Positions 15,650 to 15,856 of a stretch of DNA of 15,856 nt are shown in pieces. A model generated the notes under the pieces. It saw only the letters and a list, made by a program, of their open reading frames with translations, searched no databases and had not been told where the DNA came from. The translations under genes and the position numbers were made by a program. The stretch is from Ophioceras dolichostomum (lineage: Eukaryota > Ascomycota > Sordariomycetes > Magnaporthales > Ophioceraceae): the NCBI GenBank assembly GCA_003049485.1, contig PYST01000571.1:1-15856 (forward strand), read 5' to 3'. Numbering within the stretch: the first letter of the stretch is position 1; each line of letters starts with the position of its first letter.

Positions 15650-15856
15650 CAACCCCCCAGCTACCACCGAGTGCGAAAGCTGTGCCCAAGGCAAAGCCAA
15701 GAGAATCGTGAGCCGGATACCACGCCCGCTCCCAGAGAGGCCAGGGGAAGTAATCGCCCTCGATACGTTCGTCCTCCCAAACAACAGAGATGGTGTAGAC
15801 GCCGTCCTGCTCGCCGCAGACCGATACAGCGGAATGGTCTGGGACTTCTACTTGAA
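15650..15856 (+). repeat. Direct repeat B, copy 2, ends at the window edge
   Basis: Begins two bases after the N at 15648 and runs to the last base of the window, re-encoding the CX2C and first-Asp integrase region already present in copy 1. It probably derives from another contig or another copy of the element. Confidence 0.9.

Larger units (their letters stand above)
12615..15856 (+). mobile_element. Ty1-copia LTR retrotransposon, 5' part, cut by window end
   Basis: Order seen: proposed 5' LTR, primer-binding site, leader, gag with zinc knuckle, then pol with aspartic protease, GAG-pre-integrase zinc domain and the start of the integrase core. Integrase placed directly after protease and before any reverse transcriptase is the Ty1-copia order, as opposed to Gypsy. 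Reverse transcriptase, RNase H and the 3' LTR would lie beyond the window. Two single-N positions (14969, 15648) flanked by direct repeats disrupt pol and look like assembly joins. The element may therefore be more intact in the genome than it appears here. Confidence 0.85.

Overview
The window looks like a filamentous ascomycete (Pezizomycotina). It carries a spliced Zn2Cys6 transcription factor with short introns and fungal branch sites, fungal-type TPR-CHAT and caspase-like (peptidase C14) proteins, and remains of a LINE and a Ty1-copia element. Coding regions are GC-rich and show no obvious RIP-like AT bias. The species cannot be told from the sequence.

Layout. 1-343: 5'-truncated LINE RNase H fragment, minus strand. 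344-616: no gene, ending in an ACCT/AGGT palindrome. 617-2917 (minus): a four-exon gene reconstructed here from splice signals. It encodes a 543-aa Zn2Cys6 regulator of the PF11951 type; the zinc cluster is split by an intron. 2918-3923: no gene seen, probably the regulator's promoter plus a second AGGT/ACCT element. 3924-8099 (minus): intronless 1391-aa TPR-CHAT protease. 8100-8869: probable shared divergent promoter. 8870-11176 (plus): intronless 768-aa caspase-like protease with a long C-terminal extension. 11177-11300: short gap between convergent 3' ends. 11301-12284 (minus): 327-aa protein with a gasdermin-like N-terminal layout and a strongly acidic tail. 12285-12614: its probable promoter. 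12615-15856: 5' LTR, primer site, gag and part of pol of a Ty1-copia retrotransposon, running to the window end.

Main interpretation: positions 3924-12284 look like a three-gene regulated cell-death cassette. It holds two cysteine proteases of the same clan (CHAT and C14), divergently transcribed, and a candidate pore-forming gasdermin-like protein convergent with the caspase. Fungal and bacterial gasdermins are known to sit next to proteases that activate them by removing a C-terminal inhibitory piece. Two proteases with one gasdermin would allow a relay: the TPR-CHAT protein senses a trigger and cleaves the caspase, and/or either protease clips the acidic tail. The protease calls are firm; the gasdermin call rests on pattern resemblance and is moderate. 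The nearby Zn2Cys6 regulator may or may not control the cassette.

The copia region contains two single-N junctions, each flanked by nearly identical direct repeats (264 bp and 207 bp). These are best read as unmerged contig overlaps, not biology. They break the pol reading frame artificially. The gag and pol frames are otherwise the same frame, separated by one UGA codon.
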